A DNA stretch of 64,000 nucleotides from Paraspadella gotoi. Lineage: Eukaryota; Chaetognatha. The stretch is from NCBI GenBank assembly GCA_051294375.1, contig CM119263.1:22284833-22348832 (forward strand), given 5' to 3'. The position numbers and the translations under genes were made by a program. Each line of letters begins with the position of its first letter. Position 1 is the stretch's first letter. Below the pieces are notes generated by a model. The model did no database searches, was not told where the DNA came from, and saw nothing but the letters and a program-made list of their open reading frames with translations. Positions 50,316 to 61,867 of the stretch are shown one piece after another.

Positions 50316-51568
50316 TCGATTTCCGCCCAGAGGAATTTTAACGCTTGGCTACGTTGCGGGGTTTGAAAAAAAAAATTGTAGATTTTTATTTTAGTTAATT
50401 AAATAGATATTTTATATTTAACCATATAAAATGTTAATTCACTATATGACTTTAATTTATTTTATGTTCCCCTTAATTTTTTTTTGTACGTTTATCAAAG
50501 TCTGTTCTGCCATCTAGTTTTCTTTCACAGAGTTCTTTCAATTTCGAAATTTAAAAAAAAAAAAACGAAATGGCTATTTTAATTTTAAATTGTTTTACTT
50601 ATTTAATATTATTATTAATATCTGTTCAGCCCACTATGCAAACATAGTCGCTTTGACAAACTTATGCCTGCGAATCCGTCTGTTGGTCAATCATTTTTCT
50701 GGTTGAATCATGACTTGAACCCAACTTCGTCCCTCGATGTTTCATCTTTTTTTCAAAAATATTTTTAAATATTTTTATCGACGAAAAATTGATTTTCTGC
50801 CATGGTCTCGATTTATTTTTCCGCCCCGCTGAAAAAAAAAAGAAAGAAAATAGATTGGTTGATCTGAGGTGATTGACGCCGACGAACGTGAAAGGACGAA
50901 CCCAAAATATTATCTTTGTGACGAAATTTTATGGAAAAAACCAGAGCATTAAAAAGAGATTAAAACCGTAAAAAATCGTCGTCAAAGCGGCCGCGATAAG
51001 AGATTCGTATTTTAAGAAATACAAAAATGGCGTTATGTTAATCTTGAGTCTCTCTCCGTTGATATATAATATATAATTTGATTCTTACATTAGCGCAACA
51101 CATGTTCCAACATTTTTTTGCCTCAAGACATTCGCTTTACAAATCGTTACAGCTGTTAAATTTTTTCGAAAAGAGATCAGTAATCGGATCTAAACGAGAT
51201 CTTAAATAGAATTGAAGATTTATGATGATGATTTTTTTAAAGAGGGTCATAATCCAAAGGAGAAGGAGACTCATTAATCATATAATCATATCTTCTCTCT
51301 TTATTCGTCTACCACGAATCCCGGCATTATCTGCATTAATTTTAAATAAGGATTTTACGGGCTTTAATATTGGCATTTAGTCACAGTGTTTTTTTAATTT
51401 TGCTCTAAACACTATCTAGGGATAAAATTAAAATAGCGATCGAAATTTGGAAAAAAACGATTTGTAATAAAACTTGAGAAAGACTAGTATTAAAAACACT
51501 TTAAACGACACAAAAAGGCAAAAATGAATGTCAAATGTTGTGAAAGTAAAAAAAGAGAAAATTCGAGT
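50316..51568. other. Intergenic, AT-rich
   Basis: This is the interval between the TMEM106-like start codon and the 3' end of the coiled-coil gene. I see no open frame or repeat of note. It should contain the promoter of the first gene and the poly(A) site of the second. Confidence 0.5.
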
Positions 51569-54403
51569 TCATTTGGACTGAATCGGAGGCAGCAGTGGAT
51601 TAGGATTGACGGAGGATTTGACGACGCCTCCGTTGAACAATCCTTTCCCTCGATCCTCCGACCCTTCGTCCCCACTCCGTCGACTCTCGCTCTCCTCAGC
51701 CTCTTCGCCCAACGAGCTCCTGTCCCTTTGTCTCTTCGATCTTTTCCTCTTCTTCGGCGTTTTCGGCAAAGTCGCCATCGTCAATGCCGGCGTCAACATC
51801 CTCGAAGACGCCGCAGCCGCCGTCATCGTCGATGTCAACTCTTTGGTCGGTGACTCCCCGAGCGGCAATGGCTCCCCCATCCTGGTAAGAAAAGCGGAAA
51901 GTGCCCGCAGCTGCTCGTACAGCTGGCGAGTGATGAAGAGCACCTTCTCTTCCCGATCGGCGGTGGATCGAAGGAGTCCGCCGATTTGGCCGACGACGCT
52001 CTCATCCCTGACTCCCGCCTCGTCCTGCGCTGTCGCGTCTTCGGTCCAGTTTTCGCGGAGCCAGCAGCGGATGGTCTCGCTCTCCTCGTCGTGGGCGGCG
52101 GCGAGGAGGTGGTTGGCCTCGATATCGCGCGAAGCCTTCGCCTCCGCCTCCAGCACCTCATCCACTCCCTTGGCGAACCGAGAGTTTTCCTCAACGACCA
52201 CTTTTAGCTGACAACCCAAGAGGTAGACGTCCCGTTCCATCCGCTCCATCTCTTCGTGCTGCGCCTCCATGAGCTCGAGAAATTCCGTTCGACCCTCATC
52301 GACGCGCCGCTTGAGATCGGCTATAGGCTTTTTGATTTCCCGATTCTTCCGCTCGGCAGAATCTATGTCGTCGACGAGCCGATCCGAGTGGTTGCGCTGA
52401 CCGGAGACGCGGCTCTTGAGCGCCGAGAATTCCGCCGTCCTCTCCAGGTAGGCGCGTTCCGTATTTTCAAAGGCGGGAGACGCGGTGGTGTCCAGCTCTT
52501 CCCGCTTCTCGATGTCCTCGCCGACGACTTTGATCTCATCCTTCAAAGAGGTCAACTTGACCTCCAACTCTTGCTTCTTCGATCTGTAGTCCTCCTTGGC
52601 TCGAGCTGTGCCCTCCTTACGATCTTTGACGCGCAAGTCAAGTTCTTTTAAAGCCTTGGAGAGATCGGTTCCCTCTTTGCTTAATTTCTCGTGCAGCTGC
52701 TTTCCCTTGGAAATTCGTTCGGTAGCCTCGTTGACCGAATCGGCGTATTCGGCCCTGTATTCGTCAGTCTGACGCAGCAGGGAATTGCGTTCCTCCTGCG
52801 ACTGCAGCCGCTGCACAGTCGCCGTCTCCAGCTGCTGCTCCAGATCGTTCAAGACATCGCGCAGCTCCTCCATTGTGGTCGAGTGCAGCTCTTTGACCTC
52901 CTCGATCTCGCGTTCCATGTCCTGATTTTCCTGGACGAGGCGATTAACCTCGGACGAGGTGTCGACTAGCCCGTTCTTCAGTTCAGACAAGGCTCGAAAA
53001 AGCTCCCTCTCCTTGGCCTCCTCCTCGGCGGCGGCGAGCTCCGCCTTTGCCAACTCCGCCTTCAAGTTGCGAAATTCCGAGTCCAACGCGTCGAGCTTCT
53101 TCTTGTTCTTGACGAAGAGTCTCTGGATCTCGTCGATCTTTTTCTCGTAAATCTCGCGACTCGCGTCGAATTCTTTGCGACCCTTTTGCCGCTTCGCGGT
53201 GATGGCGGCGCCTTCCCGCACAGCCGCCTGGTGCTCGGCGATTTTAGCCTGCAACGCCTCTTCTAGCGCCTCCTTCTGCGCGGTCATCGTTTCGCAAGAC
53301 TCCTCAATTCGGGCGATGGCCTCCTCCAAGCCGTTGTTGGCGGCCTCCTTCTCTATGCATCGTTCGTGGAGAGCGTCAACCTCTTTCTTTTTAGCGAAGT
53401 TGGTCTGGCGACACCGGTTCAGCTCGTCCGACGTCTCGACGATGCGCTTCTTGTCTTCTTCCTTGCGCCGGTTGTGCTCTTCGCGCTCCTCGAGCATCTC
53501 TTGAGCCAGGATGTTCATTTCCTCTTCGATGTCACGAATTTTACGCTTTGTGTCTCTGCAAGAGAAATATATATATACATAAAAATATATAATTTTAATG
53601 AATATTATAAAATCTAATACTTAAAATAATGAAACAAGTAATTTTGCAATTTTCATAATCTTAATTATGTTTATAAAATTTATAAACAACGTTAGAAAGA
53701 CCGATATTTATTCTCCTAACCTCAGTCTGTCCCTCGTGGCGTTCAACTTGATCTGCGAGGTCGACTTGTCTCCGATCCTCTCGTTGAGCCTTTCCACGAC
53801 AGAGTCGAAATCCTTCGTTTTTTTCTCTATCCCCGGCGACAACTCCGCGTTGACGCGGTCCAGCTCCCGCAGCTTCTCCTGCAGCCGCAGTATCTCGTCG
53901 TTGATGCTTTCCAGCCGTTCCTGCAGCGCTGTCATGGCCTCTGCGTTGGACTCTCTGGCGATTTGTATCGCCTCCTCCATCTCCTCCTCCACCCGCGAGG
54001 GAAGACGCTGCAGACGAGACCGCAGCGTCGCCGCGGTGATCGACGCCGTTTCTAAATCCTGATGGAGTCGAGACTTTTCCTTCTCCAGCGTCTCGAGGGC
54101 GTCGACGACCGAGTCGATGTTGAGCACGTCCTCGTCTCGAAAGGAGTAGGCCGGCGAAGTCATGACCTCGGCCAATTCCAGAAGGTGCTCTACGGCGCGC
54201 TGGAGGGCCAGCTTTTCGGCGGCGAAGGATTTGGCTGAGGCTGTCGCGGAGGGCGGGGCGGCGGAGCTGGCGGCAGCGGGGGAAAAGGGCGTGGTCTCGT
54301 CGAGAGGAGAGGAAGCCGCCGCCGCGACAAGGGACGACGACCTCATTGGGTTAAGGATCGCGGCGTCAAAAGAGACAGAGTCGGGAAATTCCGCCGCCAG
54401 CAT
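51569..54403 (-). CDS. Long coiled-coil protein, possibly ciliary (CCDC175/178-like)
   Basis: Two exons, 54403-53721 and 53555-51569, join in phase (AG plus A, giving Arg) to encode 889 residues. The N-terminal 50 residues are Ala/Ser/Pro-rich. From about residue 60 to 760 the sequence is almost continuous heptad coiled coil, rich in Glu, Lys, Arg and Leu, containing LQRLPSRVEEEMEEAIQIAR and KSTSQIKLNATRDRLR. A less regular segment with RCWLRENW and RQLYEQLRALSAFL follows, then a basic tail with TPKKRKRSKRQRDRSS, which resembles a nuclear-localisation signal. The first third reminds me of vertebrate CCDC175/CCDC178-type proteins, but this is from memory only. An RFX X-box-like site lies 56 bases upstream. 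Plus-strand frames over the region are shadows. Generic SMC/myosin-like resemblance is expected of any coiled coil. Confidence 0.8.
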
Positions 54404-54458
54404 CTTACTGCGTTGATGTTCGTCGATGTTGGTTTCTTATGAAAACGTAATTATTGCG

Positions 54459-54472
54459 GTTACCAAAGCGAC
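54459..54472. promoter_or_regulatory. RFX X-box-like site upstream of coiled-coil gene
   Basis: GTTACCAAAGCGAC matches the X-box consensus RYYNYYATRRNRAC at all constrained positions but one (A for T in the centre). It lies 56 bases before the start codon, the usual location in genes for cilia and flagella. One or two perfect matches are expected by chance in 64 kb, so the position is the main argument. Confidence 0.35.
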
Positions 54473-56473
54473 GGCTCTCGATTAGCTGCTATTTTGTTTT
54501 TAACTTAAACGCAGCCTTTAACGAACGCGCTCTCTAGCATTTTGCATGAAATTTATCCAACAAAAAGTCTAGGATCATCGGAAGTCACTTTCATCTTTTC
54601 TCAACATTGGGTGTTAAATTACATAATTAATTTAATTAATAATTAAGTTAATTTAAAACCCATTAATTAATATTTTTTTACTTAATTCAATTCTTTTATC
54701 TATTTATTAATTACGCTATTTTTGCTACGTATACGTATATTTTTATAACTTCAGACCGAAACGGATTAAATTAAAAACTAATAAAAAAGTAAAACCCTTC
54801 AAAAGACGAAACATAAACTAAAAAATGTCTGGTTATGAACTTTGCTCTCTATCAACAACCCACGAAAAACATTACTTTTATTCTAAGAGGGAAGATTTGA
54901 AGAGGCCGGAACGAATGAGCCTTTTTTTCTGGCCTGGTTCTTCGGTATATAATATATATTGCGAGACATTGCGTCAGCAGGAAAAAAGTCGAAATGGCGT
55001 TGAAATTAATGAAAGGAAATTAGTACCTAATTACACTGACGGAGCTGCTAATTCGATCGATATAACTCGAAAAAGTTTTTTATTTATTTTTTTATTATTT
55101 TTATGCTTCTTATTTGTTTAATTTTCTTTTTTGATATTTTTTTTCTCAGATTAGTCTTGCTACAAAAAAAAATTATCATCGCTTTTTTAAATTTAAATCG
55201 AAAAAGATTAATTTGAATTTTCCTTCATCCATGAATTTTTTTTCTGAACAGTAATAAATATAAACGTAAACTTGTTCCGGATATACGTAAATGATTTAAC
55301 GGCGAAATAATAGGCAGTTAAGTCCTAAGAAGATGATGACGAAACCCAAAGGCAATAAGGAAAAAAAAGGAAAAAAATAGACATTAGAAACAAAATTTTA
55401 AAAAACTACTTTTATCAGGTTCGAAAAAAAAGTGAAAACATTACGTTATTGTAAAAAAAAACCAAGTTTGAGCAAACGATGCCGGATGTGACAACGGTCA
55501 TGAGCGGTATTAATTCAAGTTAATTAATTAATTAGGCAATTAATTAATTATTTCAAGTTAATTAATTAATTTTAACCTACATGTTTGTTTTTAGGTCTAT
55601 TCATCACTGACCACGACAAAAGCAACGACAACGACGATGACAATAATTCCGATAACGATTAATTGACTTGATTGATAGATTGATTGATTGAATAATAAAT
55701 TGATTGGTTAAATAATTGACTGATTAATTATTTAATTTATTATTAATTAATTAATTGACTTATTGATTATGTTACTGATTAATTATTTATATATTGCATT
55801 TACATTTAATATAAAAAGAAAAAGAAGCATAATCAATTAGTGAAACAGGTTTTTTGTTTTTTCCATTTAAACTCATTTTCACTCGGACGATTCCACCGAA
55901 ACCTGATTTCCAGCTTCATCAGTAAATCATCACACACTTTCCTACTCGCATACAAAATTTCAAGTCAATCGCCCCATATACTCATCAGTAATTGGCGTTC
56001 AAAGCTAAGGGGGGACGGACTGACGGACGGACGGACATCGTTTTTTTTATAATTGATCATAATTCGATGTTTTGACATGATCTAAGTGTCATACCGACCA
56101 GCTTTTGGGATGGGACCGACGGACCGACAAAAAGAATTATAAAAAAACCAAAAACAAACAACGACCAAAAAATATTTTTTCTACAAACCTAAAAAATTAG
56201 TAGGTATTTTAAGGCGCAGCCTAGACTGACGTTCCCTGCTTCCCAACGTTCACTTTGTATTTCGTTTAACTTCCATCACACGAAGCTATATCACACCCAG
56301 CGACAGCGTTCAACTATATCAACTATCAAAAATGTTTTAACCACAATAACAACAATATGAGGGTAATTACGAGACTCAACTCAAATTTTCTTCAATCCAT
56401 CCATCCCTTCAAAAGATCAAATTCACTGGACACCTAGTCTTATCCACCGTAAATTAGTCCAATTTCCACAACC
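54473..56473. other. Intergenic, AT-rich
   Basis: No gene was seen. TTAATTAA-type short palindromes lie at 55510-55575 and again at 55740-55760, and a (GGAC)n tract lies near 56015-56035. Confidence 0.5.
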
Positions 56474-58611
56474 TCACCTCATCATGGGCCACATGATCTC
56501 CGCTCGCCGCATGGCCTCAATGCTGTCGAGAGGAATGGTGACGGTCTTGTGCTTTGAGCAGACGTGACCCACGTGAGCGGAACACTGTTCCGGCGAATAA
56601 ACCATCACCCGCGTGATGCCAGAGTAGCGGACGCTGTTTCCGGCGCTGCGCCCGGCCGAGCCGTTGGTGGCGGCGCCGGGACCCGCCGGCGGCCTGGCAA
56701 TCTTGGCGGCGTCGATTAGCGTCATGGTGAGTTTCTGACCGCTGTCGGTGGTGGCGCGCATTGTGTTAGGGTCCAGTTTGACGATGACCGTCTTTTTGGC
56801 CGTGAGCGGAGCGGCGGTGCCGGTGTGGGAGCACGTGGCCCCAGAGGCGGTGGCGGTGGAAGCGTCAGCGGAAGGATCGGGCGAAGGAGTCCTCGTCATA
56901 GCGTCTCGCTCCGTGAACGCCACTTTCTTTTCCACCGTCGAAGAAGAACTCGGCGAAAACGAATTGTCCTCGGCGGACGGCGAAAGCAAGGGCGGCGCCG
57001 TAGCCAAGTCTTCCAGCACGGGCGGCGTCGTTACCGAAGGCCGTTTGAGCGACGATTTGAGCGGCATCTTGGTGACGCTCGTCCGACTGAGTTTTTGACT
57101 GACGCCGTCGCAGCAAACGTTGCGCGGAAGTTTGATGGAGGAGGAAGAGGAAGGGGAGGCGGCACGGGAGCAGCGTTTCGAGTGGAGGGAGCCGGAGGAG
57201 AGGGTGGAGAAGAGGTCGAACGTCTTGAGGGGGCGTGGAGGCGGTGAGCGTAGAGGCGAGGAATCTCGGTGTGGTAGGCGGCAGTAGACGGAAGGGAGGG
57301 AACCGCGAGGGATCCCGCGACTGAACGGGGTGCTCTCGGAATCGCTGTCCGAATCGTCGGAGGGGTCTTTTTCAAAGAATGGGGGGGTTGTCATTAGAGA
57401 TTTCTTAACCGTTAATAACCTTAATAAATTCGGTTAAATTTTATTTTTCTTATTTTGATATTTTTGTAAAGAATTGGGGTTTGTTTTTTTTTGTTGTTTT
57501 TGTTTTTGTTTTTTTTACTTTCTTAGTAATGGACTAACTAGCAGTCTCACTAACCCACCGCGACCAATCACCTCTCTTCTCGTCTCCCTCCGACGCGCGA
57601 CGAGGTCGTCGCCTCTCGTGCGCCTCAGCGATTTGAATGAGGGACGATAGTCGAAGGGTGGGGTTGAATCGAGGTGGGGGCGGGCTGAAAAGGGGGCGCG
57701 GGAGGATGGAGGGGTGAGTCGGACGGTTTCAATTAAAGAATTCATTTTTTTGCACCCTGGCCTATATCGAATGGGCAACGATTGACTAAATTCATGCTTC
57801 CTAAAAAAGAAAATGAAAAGGTCCGGACTGGTCGACACTTAGTACCCAATTTATTTATGTTATTTTTTTCCCCTTTTTTTTCTGTAATTTACTAGCACGT
57901 CAGACCGCGGTATAGCCTAATTCGTTTCGATACTAACTAAGAGAAAGAGAGAGAGTGTGTGAGAGAGAGAGAGAGTAGGGGTTTTAACCTTTAACCAAAT
58001 TTAAGGAACTAAGTGATCCGGATTGTTTATCGTGTGTTCAAAAATCTACGACAGAAAAAAAGGAAGGCGGATAAGACCACGAGTGGAGCGCAAACAACCA
58101 GGTCAACATCAAAAATGGTTTGAAAAAAAAAAAGAGCACCGAGTGATCAGAAAAAAAAACGAGTAAACAACCCAAAAGGTTTTAGTTTCTTTAATCGAGT
58201 CAACAATGAAAGAAAGCAATGTCCGATCGCATTGAATCTTTAAATGATTGATTGATAGATTCTTTTTTTTTTTTACCTCCAACTCTCCGAGGAATCCATA
58301 AAGTTTTCTGTCTCTCCCCGATCCTCCTCTTCCCTCTCATCCTTTTTCTCTTCGTCTCCCGTTCCGTTGCTAAGCGACGCGCCATCCCCGGTGCCGAAGC
58401 TGAGCGACGTCCCGTCCTCGGTTCCGTTACTGAGCGAGGCCTCTTCCGGGCCGTCGGAACGTTCCGAGCAGACGATGCCTTCGTCCTCGTCCTCCTCGTC
58501 GCGGGCCGCATGTCGTGACTCTTCACCAGACGGACAGCTCGACGAGTCGCGCGACATAGGCTCGAGTTCGTAGACGTCGACGGCGCCACTTCCGGTTCTT
58601 ACTAAGTCCAT
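56474..58611 (-). CDS. Disordered phosphoprotein-like protein with KVAF motif
   Basis: Three minus-strand exons, 58611-58277, 57684-57572 and 57366-56474, agree in phase and give 446 residues. I do not recognise the family. The N-terminal third is acidic and Ser/Glu/Asp-rich, with tandem repeats of LSNGTEDGTSLSFGTGDGAS type. The middle exon carries a possible amphipathic stretch, RFNPTLRLSSLIQIAEAHER. Then come DPSDDSDSDSESTPFSRG and MPLKSSLKRPS, followed by KKVAFTE, which fits the RVxF docking consensus for protein phosphatase 1. The C-terminus is ordered-looking and Cys/His-containing (CSAHVGHVCSKHKTVTIPL), ending EIMWPMMR at a TGA. That TGA sits inside a good donor (ATGAG then GTGAGG), so a further exon is possible. 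A different exon-2 frame also closes in phase but gives a less protein-like sequence. Confidence 0.55.
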
Positions 58612-59446
58612 CGTGGGACGAGGCGACGGGGAAAGCGGAGAGGAGGCCGGCCAGATTGATCAGTCGAGAGACGGAGACGGAGATGAAACAGAGAGAGACG
58701 GAGCGGAGATAAAAACAAACTTGATGGGAGTGGCGATTAAGTTAGGCTTGCTCGGCGTTGGCAGCGGCGACGGATAAAATAAGAGCGTGTCAGGAGAAAA
58801 CGCCGCGCGATTCTTTTTAGAGCGTCTGCGGCAAGATGGAGATCGCATTTAGTAATTCGTATTTTAGCATTAAATTTTAAGAGGGAAAGAAATAAATGGT
58901 GAGGGGGAAGAGAAGTGATAAAATATATTTAAATTTTATCAAATTGAATATTTCTTATCAATAGATCCGCGTTAAAAGGTCGAAACTTTTTTCAAAGTCT
59001 CTCACTAACTCTGAAAGTTGAATAACTCCACCGAAAATCCAAATTAAAAAAAGTTTTGAAATAGCGTTTTGCACCTTCCGAAAAAAAATTGATAATTTAC
59101 CTGTAGACTTTGGATCACGTGAATTCCGTGTGACTTTTAAATCTTTGGAGTCGATCGACAAGGACGCGAAAAGTCGCTGACGCGGTGAAAATTATCTTTC
59201 AAGTTTTTCCGGTGAATTTGTGATGATTGTTTGATCGGAGCGATGTTGTTTGAAAGTCAAGCGGGATCAGAAACAAAAAAAATAATCAAAACAGTTACAA
59301 TCGTCGTTGACTGGTTGCGAAAAATTTTAAAATTTAAAGGAAAAGAAGGTTGAACACTGAACAGTATCATGTAATATGAAACGAACTGAACCTTTTCATA
59401 AAGTTGTGCATTGAATGATAAATAAAGCGTCTGGAAAAACTGATTT

Positions 59447-59491
<45 letters not shown>

Positions 59492-60194
59492 CAACAGTCG
59501 TCCGCGAGAGTTTTGAGTTCGAGTTAACTTTGAAAAAAAACTGCGTTCCCTGGTTTAAGCGAAGGAGCGAAGATCTCGCCGATTGGAAAGGGAGAAGAAC
59601 GGAGCTAGCAGTTTGATTGGTTCAGAAAACTGTCGGTTCGATTGGCTAAATAAGATCGAGTTTTTTTTTAATTAAAGTTTTAGATTAACTTGACCGTTTT
59701 AACATTTTAAAGTTAAGGTTTTGTTCAGCACGTTACCCCTTTGCTCTTTTATTTGAGGAATGAGACAGACTTTTACGGAAAACCGTGGACCTTTTGTTTC
59801 ATAGATTTAACGTAAGTAACGTTAATAACTGCTTACTAATGGGCATTCGCGATTGAGGGTCATGGGGAATAGCGATTAAGAGCTTGCTAAGTAATGTGTA
59901 TTAGCAAATTACAATTAGCTAAATTACTATCCAATATCCAATAGTTAAGAAAAAACACCACTTGGTCAGCAGTACATTTTTTTCGAGATCAGTCCGCTTT
60001 CAGTAAAAAAACGAATACCAAAAATTACAAGACAGTATCATTAACAAAGAGACAAGTCATTATATCAGTCAATATTTATTTGCAATTTCAAAAGTGACTA
60101 GAACTAGTGCGTTGCCAAATCTTTGGAAGGAAACAAAAATAAAAATCTATAAATAAAAGTAAATCTTGGTAATTAAACTTTGCTTTCACTTATG

Positions 60195-60710
60195 CTAGAA
60201 ATCTACTATGAAATTAAGTTCAATAGGGGCGGGGGTTCAAACTTTAGTCTTAAAGTCTACTTTCAGGTAAAAAAAAGAATTTAAAAAGTTCGATTTTTAT
60301 TGTTGCTATCAAAATTAAAATATTACTATATAATGATAATATTTTTTTTTAATCAATCTTAACTTTTTTGATGGATTCTTGGTCAAAATTAAGAAAAAGT
60401 AAGAAAATTATCGAAGGATGATGATTATAAATAGTTTTTCATATTTTTCACTCACTTATGATCAAAATATCGAAAAAAGAATTATACTTTGTGTAGACAA
60501 CGTTTTGCAAGCTACCTGAATCTTATCTTAAATAAAAAAAATCCTAAAAAAAATTTTAGCCTTTCCTATTTATAAATAAATAATAATAGATATATATATA
60601 TATAATAATAATATATGGGTTATGGAGTAATATTATAATTTTTTGTCTATTGAAATTTTTTTTTTAAATTTAAATTTTCGTTTGAGCAGGTGCTTGATTC
60701 AAATTTCTTA
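60195..60710 (+). repeat. Dispersed repeat, copy 2
   Basis: This is the reverse complement of 3905-4500. It shares the 'aggggcgggggttcaaactt' block, the 'gtagaca' and 'caagctacctgaatctta' blocks, and an AT-rich middle. A third, shorter copy begins at 63064. Confidence 0.7.
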
Positions 60711-60732
60711 TCCACCTTACAGAGTGTTTTGA

Positions 60733-60945
60733 AACGAGGGAAGGAAAAAAGGAAGGAAGGTTTTCTTTCCCCAAGCGAAAGTAACAAATTAATCATTAAG
60801 CTAATTTACTTTTTAAATTTAACTTTCAACTTTTAGAAAATTCTAAATGTAAGAAACGAAGGAAGGAAGGAAGCTTTTCTTTCCCCAAGCAAAAGTGACA
60901 AATTAATCACTAAGCTATTTTACTTTTTAAATTTAACTTTCATAA
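60733..60945. repeat. Tandem duplication, two units of about 120 bp
   Basis: The words from 'gaaacgagggaaggaaaaaa' through 'ttttctttccccaagcgaaa', 'aacaaattaatcattaagct' and 'tttactttttaaatttaact' recur once about 120 bp downstream with minor changes. It is not coding. Confidence 0.8.
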
Positions 60946-61019
60946 TAATTTAATTACTGTCATTAAGAATAGCTCTACTGAAAACTAAGTATTTCGACAA
61001 TCTTTTTAGAGTGGTTGGT

Positions 61020-61035
61020 GGCCCTGAAAAGGGCC
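61020..61035 (-). terminator. Histone mRNA 3' stem-loop
   Basis: On the minus strand the sequence reads GGCCCTTTTCAGGGCC followed by ACCAACCA. This is a perfect 6-bp stem with the conserved TTTC loop and ACCA flank recognised by SLBP in metazoan replication-dependent histone mRNAs. It begins 28 bases after the H1 stop codon. A purine stretch (AAAAAGA) about 15 bases further on could be the U7-binding downstream element. Confidence 0.95.
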
Positions 61036-61063
61036 CTTGGGTTTGGTTTGAGTTGTTCAAGAT

Positions 61064-61690
61064 TTACTTCTTCTTCGCGGCCGCCTTCTTGGCGGCGGGC
61101 TTCTTCGCCGCCGGCTTTTTAGCGGCGGGTTTCTTGGCGGGAGACTTCTTGACGGTCTTGGGTTTGGCGGCCTTGGGCTTGGCGGGGCTCTTCTTGGCCG
61201 CCTTGGGTTTCTTGGCGGACGCGGCCTTCTTGGGCTTGGCGGCGGCCTTCTTCGGAGTCGCCTTCTTAGCGGCGGGCTTCTTTGCTACCTTCTTCGGAGT
61301 CTTCTTGGCAGAGGAGGGCTTCTTGGCGGCGGCCGGCTTGGCAGCCTTCTTGGGAGACTTCTTTGCGACGGCCTTCTTGGCGGGCTTCTCAGCTTTGGCA
61401 GCCTTGAAGGAGCCAGCGTGGCCTTTGGCGGTAACGAGCTTCCCGCCATCGACGCCCTTCTTGAGGGCGATGTTGATGCTGGTGTTAGTCTTCTTGTTGT
61501 CCTCCACCTTGAAGTTGGCCAGGATGTACTTCTTGATGGCCACCTTGGATGAGCCTTTCTTGTCGTCCAAGGCGATGATGGCTTTGGCGATCATCTCACC
61601 AAAACTTGGGTGAGCCGCAGGCTTTTTCGGCTTGGCGGCTTTCTTGGCCTTGGCGGCAGGAGCCGGAGCGGCGGCAGCGTCTTCAGACAT
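61064..61690 (-). CDS. H1: Linker histone H1
   Basis: This intronless gene encodes a 208-residue linker histone that binds the nucleosome dyad and linker DNA. I start at the ATG at 61690 ([14 protein letters not shown]), not at the longer in-frame ATG at 61873, because the TATA-like box and cap site lie between them. Residues about 26-97 form the winged-helix globular domain: [20 protein letters not shown], then [22 protein letters not shown] and GKLVTAKG, ending GSFK. The N-terminal tail is short and Ala/Lys/Pro-rich. The C-terminal tail of about 110 residues is made of [12 protein letters not shown] and TPKKV units, including S/TPKK motifs that cyclin-dependent kinases phosphorylate. The 3' stem-loop marks it as an S-phase, non-polyadenylated gene. 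The plus-strand Ala/Gly/Phe-rich frame over it is a shadow. Confidence 0.97.
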   Translation of the reverse strand: MSEDAAAAPAPAAKAKKAAKPKKPAAHPSFGEMIAKAIIALDDKKGSSKVAIKKYILANFKVEDNKKTNTSINIALKKGVDGGKLVTAKGHAGSFKAAKAEKPAKKAVAKKSPKKAAKPAAAKKPSSAKKTPKKVAKKPAAKKATPKKAAAKPKKAASAKKPKAAKKSPAKPKAAKPKTVKKSPAKKPAAKKPAAKKPAAKKAAAKKK

Positions 61691-61745
61691 CTTGAAAGTG
61701 TGCGATATAAGTTCGTTGAACAGAGAGGAACATCTAATGCGAGAA

Positions 61746-61867
61746 CGGAATGAAATTTTTCTCCTCTCGACAGAATTTATCCTCATCTCGAACGAGGATC
61801 GAACCTTAACGAGAGCGCTTCGTTTTCTTTCTTCGAGTCCGAGGATTTTGCCGATTCGGTTGTGTTT
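61746..61867 (-). promoter_or_regulatory. H1 promoter: H1 box, TATA-like box, cap site
   Basis: Reading the minus strand toward the gene there is an AAACACA element (61867-61861), the H1-specific box of animal H1 promoters. It is followed by GATAAATTC (61781-61773) as a TATA-like element, and CATTCCG (at 61752), which resembles the histone cap site, about 25-30 bases further on. The order fits a standard H1 promoter. Confidence 0.65.

Larger units (their letters stand above)
58612..60999. other. Intergenic; poly-T tract and dispersed repeat
   Basis: No gene was found. A 36-base T run lies at about 59453-59488, a dispersed-repeat copy at about 60195-60710, and a roughly 120-bp tandem duplication at 60733-60945 ('ttttctttccccaagc-aaag' twice). 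Confidence 0.5.

Noticed and set aside
51606-53504. Several plus-strand frames of 80-200 residues
   Set aside because: They are antisense shadows of the continuous minus-strand coiled-coil exon.
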